Of a stretch of DNA of 64,000 nucleotides, positions 61,425 through 64,000 are shown in pieces (positions within the stretch are counted from its first letter, which is position 1; the number at the start of each line of letters is the position of its first letter). A program made the translations under genes and the position numbers. Source of the DNA: Phocoena phocoena (Eukaryota; Chordata; Mammalia; Artiodactyla; Phocoenidae); contig NC_089239.1 of NCBI RefSeq assembly GCF_963924675.1, forward strand, positions 2,903,001-2,967,000, written 5' to 3'. The notes beneath the pieces were generated by a model. That model saw only the letters and a program-made list of their open reading frames with translations. It was not told the DNA's origin and did not search any database.

Positions 61425-61970
61425 TGCACAAATTAAAAAGTATTCATGGATGGCTGAAGGGATAAACAAAATGTGGTCTATTTACACAAACAGTTGATTA
61501 TTCAGCCTCCATTCTGATACACGCTACAATATGGAGACATTATACTAAGTGAAAATGAAAGCCATTATGTGAAGTGAAAGAAGCCGGACACAAAAGGACA
61601 AATATTGTATGATTCCACTTATATGAACTACCTAGAAGAGTCAAGTGCATAGGGACAGAAAGCAGAACAGAGGCTACCAGGGGCTGGGAAGAGGGGAGGA
61701 GGGGAGTGGTTAACAGGTAGAGAGTTTCAGTTTGGGAAGATGAAAACGTTCGGGAGATGGACAGTGGCTGTACAACAGTGTGAAAGTACTTAATATGTCA
61801 CTGAACTATATACAATGGACTGGCCAAAAAATTTGTTAGGGATTTTCATCCCAACTCACGGAAAAACCCGAACGAACTTTTTGGCCAACCCAATACTTAA
61901 AAATGGTTAAAATGGTCATTTTTATATTATGTGTATTTCACCACAATACTAAAAAAGTAAAAGTCTGTGT
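61425..61970 (+). mobile_element. L1M 3' end, interrupted by a mariner MITE
   Basis: Contains GGGATAAACAAAATGTGGTC, ATTGTATGATTCCACTTATA, AGAGGCTACCAGGGGCTGGG and GTATTTCACCACAATACT, the typical L1M 3' UTR order. Confidence 0.85.
61813..61893. mobile_element. Mariner-type MITE (about 81 bp, palindromic)
   Basis: A short palindromic element between TA dinucleotides (61811-61812 and 61894-61895). Its ends are near-perfect inverted repeats: TGGCCAAAAAATTTGTTAGG at left against AACGAACTTTTTGGCCA at right. The motif matches the TTGGGTTGGCCAAAAAGTTC-type ends of the cetartiodactyl mariner family. It has no coding capacity. Confidence 0.88.
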
Positions 61971-62159
61971 CCTGCTCCCACATCCACAGAGAAGAATTAA
62001 TAAAGTCAAGCTACAAACGGGTGTAAATATCAACCAAAGGAAAAGTCAGGCTGACTTAATGACACTGTGAAAAAAATTTCATAAAATATGCATTAGCGTC
62101 CATAGTTAAGGAAAAACTCACAACTAAATTAGAAATTTAAGAAATACTGTAAAGATGAT

Positions 62160-62180
62160 CATGTGTGTGTGTGTGTGTAT
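62160..62180. repeat. Short (GT)n run
   Basis: About nine GT units in a HOOK3 intron, near the 62316-62398 exon. Confidence 0.85.
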
Positions 62181-62315
62181 ACTCTTTCTGTGAACAGGGC
62201 AAATTCCTTAATTGCTAGAAAATATAATAGGGCCTATTTCTTAAAAAAACAAATTTTATTTAAACTCATCACTAGCGCTAACCGACTGAAAACTACGCTA
62301 ATTGGGAAAACTCAC

Positions 62316-62398
62316 AGCTGTTGTTAAATCTCGGCTCAAGGTCCTCGATGATGGCTCTCTTCTTCTGCAGCTCATTATTGGCCTCATGCAGCTTCTCT
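62316..62398 (-). CDS. HOOK3: HOOK3 exon (coiled-coil, most upstream in window)
   Basis: An 83-nt minus-strand exon reads EKLHEANNELQKKRAIIEDL then EPRFNNS, the characteristic HOOK3 rod segment. The donor GTGAGT is at 62310-62315 and the acceptor AG at 62399-62400. One base belongs to the previous codon and one to the split Ser that the next exon completes. The remaining upstream HOOK3 exons, including the N-terminal Hook domain, lie right of the window; I saw no further exon between 62401 and 64000. Confidence 0.95.
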
Positions 62399-62779
62399 CT
62401 GTAACAAAAGATGTTAACACTCTTACCTACTACTGTTTTGCATTTTTTCACTTGAAATGAAAGATATAAATTCTTTCTTTATGGGATACACTAGCATAGC
62501 ACACAAGTGCTATGAAACAAAGATGAAAAGACTAATCCAACATAAACATATTTTCTAAATGACTAAAAAATAGAGACAAAGTTTGAAATAGTAGTCATTC
62601 TTTTATATAAACCTGCACAAGAGGTTAGAAATAACTTAGTGATCTTTATTGTTTCTAGGAATAAGGATATTGTAAAAATTAAATTTAAAACTTTGCTGAG
62701 GTTTTATAATGCAAAACTCTTGTTGCAAAAAAATTGAAGCTCCTAAAATAAGAACAGAAAGAACAGTACCCGCCAATAA

Positions 62780-63125
62780 AAAAGAATAAATTAATGGTAC
62801 ATGCGCCCATGTGGAGAAATATCATAGAATAATGTTGAATAAAGTCAGACACAAAAGGATAATACTATATGATTTTTTTTATATGAAGTTCAGAAAGTGG
62901 CAAAACTAACAAAGGGTGATAAGAGATCAGCAGTGGCTAGTCTGGGGATGTAATCAATTAATTAAAAGAGAGAATAAAGAATCCTGGGGTGTTGCTGGAA
63001 ACATGCTATATATTGATCTGGGCTACCTGCCTATGTAGGAAAACATTCATCAAGCTGTAGACCTAGGAACTCAGGATTTGTATACTTTATTGTAAGGTAT
63101 ATTCCAATATAAAAGTAAAAGGATG
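62780..63125 (+). mobile_element. L1M 3' end fragment
   Basis: Phrases AAAGTCAGACACAAAAGGAT, CAGTGGCTAGTCTGGGGATG, ATTGTAAGGTATATTCCAAT, as in decayed L1M 3' UTR. Confidence 0.65.
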
Positions 63126-63326
63126 AATGAACAGAAGTTTTTTCCTAGTATTTACATAATGTGTAATTCTCTATACTATTTAGTGCAGCACTCTGTAATA
63201 TGAGAGAGAAAAAAGGCTGCAAAAATTGAAAGATACAGAAAAACACGAAGAAAAAAATAGAGTACGTTGTTATGTCTATTTCTGGTCTTTTCTATGCATA
63301 ATACTTTAATAAATCTTTGTTGAGGG

Positions 63327-63357
63327 TATACACACACACACACACACACGCGCGCAG
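63327..63357. repeat. (CA)n microsatellite
   Basis: About 10 CA units grading into CGCGCG, in a HOOK3 intron. Confidence 0.9.
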
Positions 63358-63479
63358 ACATATGTTACACAAAATAAATATATACAGTTTAAATAAGAAA
63401 AACGAAGCCCAGTGAAGAAAAAGGTTAAGAAATAAAAATTATCCCAGAACCTTAAAAATCCCATGTGTTCCTATCTCTT

Positions 63480-63960
63480 TCCCAGTGGTAACCAAAATCA
63501 AGAATTTTAACCATTCTCATGATTTTTGTGATGGGCCTCTGTGTATATTCCTGAACACTACATTGCTTAATTTTGCCCTATTTTTACTTTACACATTAAT
63601 CATACTGTATGTACTGTTCTGTGACCTCCACTTTTTACCTAACACTCTGTTCTTGAGATTCATTTATGTTCATGTGTTAGCCCTGGTTTATACCTTTTTA
63701 TTGCTGTACAGTGTTCTATTGTTTGAATATATCTCAATCTATTTATCATTCTACAGTTGGTGATATTTGTATTGTTTCTGCTTTTCTGTGATTAAAAACA
63801 ATGTTCTTTCTTGTTAAATACACAACTTGTGAGGAGAGGAGTGTGTCCAGACATTACCCAGTGTTCTTGAGCTCCTATGTTGTTTCTACTTCTGGCCATG
63901 AAGGGATGGATAACTGTTACTGGACTTGCTCTCCTGCTAGTAACAAGTAGGAAGCTGGGC
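63480..63960 (-). mobile_element. Old antisense L1 3' fragment
   Basis: CTGTGACCTCCACTTTTTAC and TTTATTGCTGTACAGTGTTC resemble antisense L1/HAL1 3' sequence. It ends near the window edge. Confidence 0.5.
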
Positions 63961-64000
63961 AAACTATGTAAAACAACTGTTTCAGAAAGTGGACAGTAGG

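Overview
This is a mammalian, almost certainly cetacean, genomic window with split genes and dense retroposons. At least a dozen copies of a tRNA-derived SINE with the box A/box B head and CpG-rich body of the cetartiodactyl CHR family are present, several with clean target-site duplications. The long L1 elements are of the cetartiodactyl type. There are no ruminant BovB-type or primate Alu-type repeats. I found no prokaryotic-style operon, CRISPR array or novel enzyme system; the most unusual content is retrotransposon structure and local rearrangement.

Two host genes are present, both on the minus strand and head to tail. On the right (about 46.3-64.0 kb) is the 3' end of HOOK3: five consecutive coding exons that give the C-terminal 165 residues, followed by a very long, repeat-poor 3' UTR of about 9.8 kb. 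On the left (1 to about 19.3 kb) is the 5' end of FNTA, the shared alpha subunit of protein farnesyltransferase and geranylgeranyltransferase I: exon 1 inside a CpG island, then exons 2 and 3. All exon boundaries carry GT/AG signals and the codon phases agree from exon to exon. The order HOOK3 then FNTA matches what is known for human chromosome 8p11.

Region by region: 1-5.69 kb is a minus-strand L1 (L1-A) with a long 5' UTR and an RT-deleting internal rearrangement. 5.7-19 kb is FNTA intron sequence with exons 3, 2 and 1, a SINE cluster (12.07-12.82 kb), a processed pseudogene (12.85-13.88 kb), MIR elements and old L1 pieces. 18.7-19.45 kb is the FNTA promoter CpG island, followed by an LTR at 19.78-20.3 kb. 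20.5-24.6 kb is old repeats and SINEs. 24.6-37.6 kb is one L1 (L1-B) split by a complete, younger L1 (L1-C, 29.67-36.90 kb). 37.6-44.45 kb is a graveyard of old L1, Tigger, MaLR LTR and SINE sequence, including a rearranged copy of sequence found in FNTA intron 2. 44.45-46.26 kb is intergenic. 46.27-64 kb is HOOK3, with a second CpG-rich block in its last intron and a mariner MITE and a MER2 element in other introns.

The two genes have no direct functional link that the sequence shows. HOOK3 is a dynein adaptor and FNTA a cytosolic prenyltransferase subunit; they are simply syntenic neighbours, about 27 kb apart.
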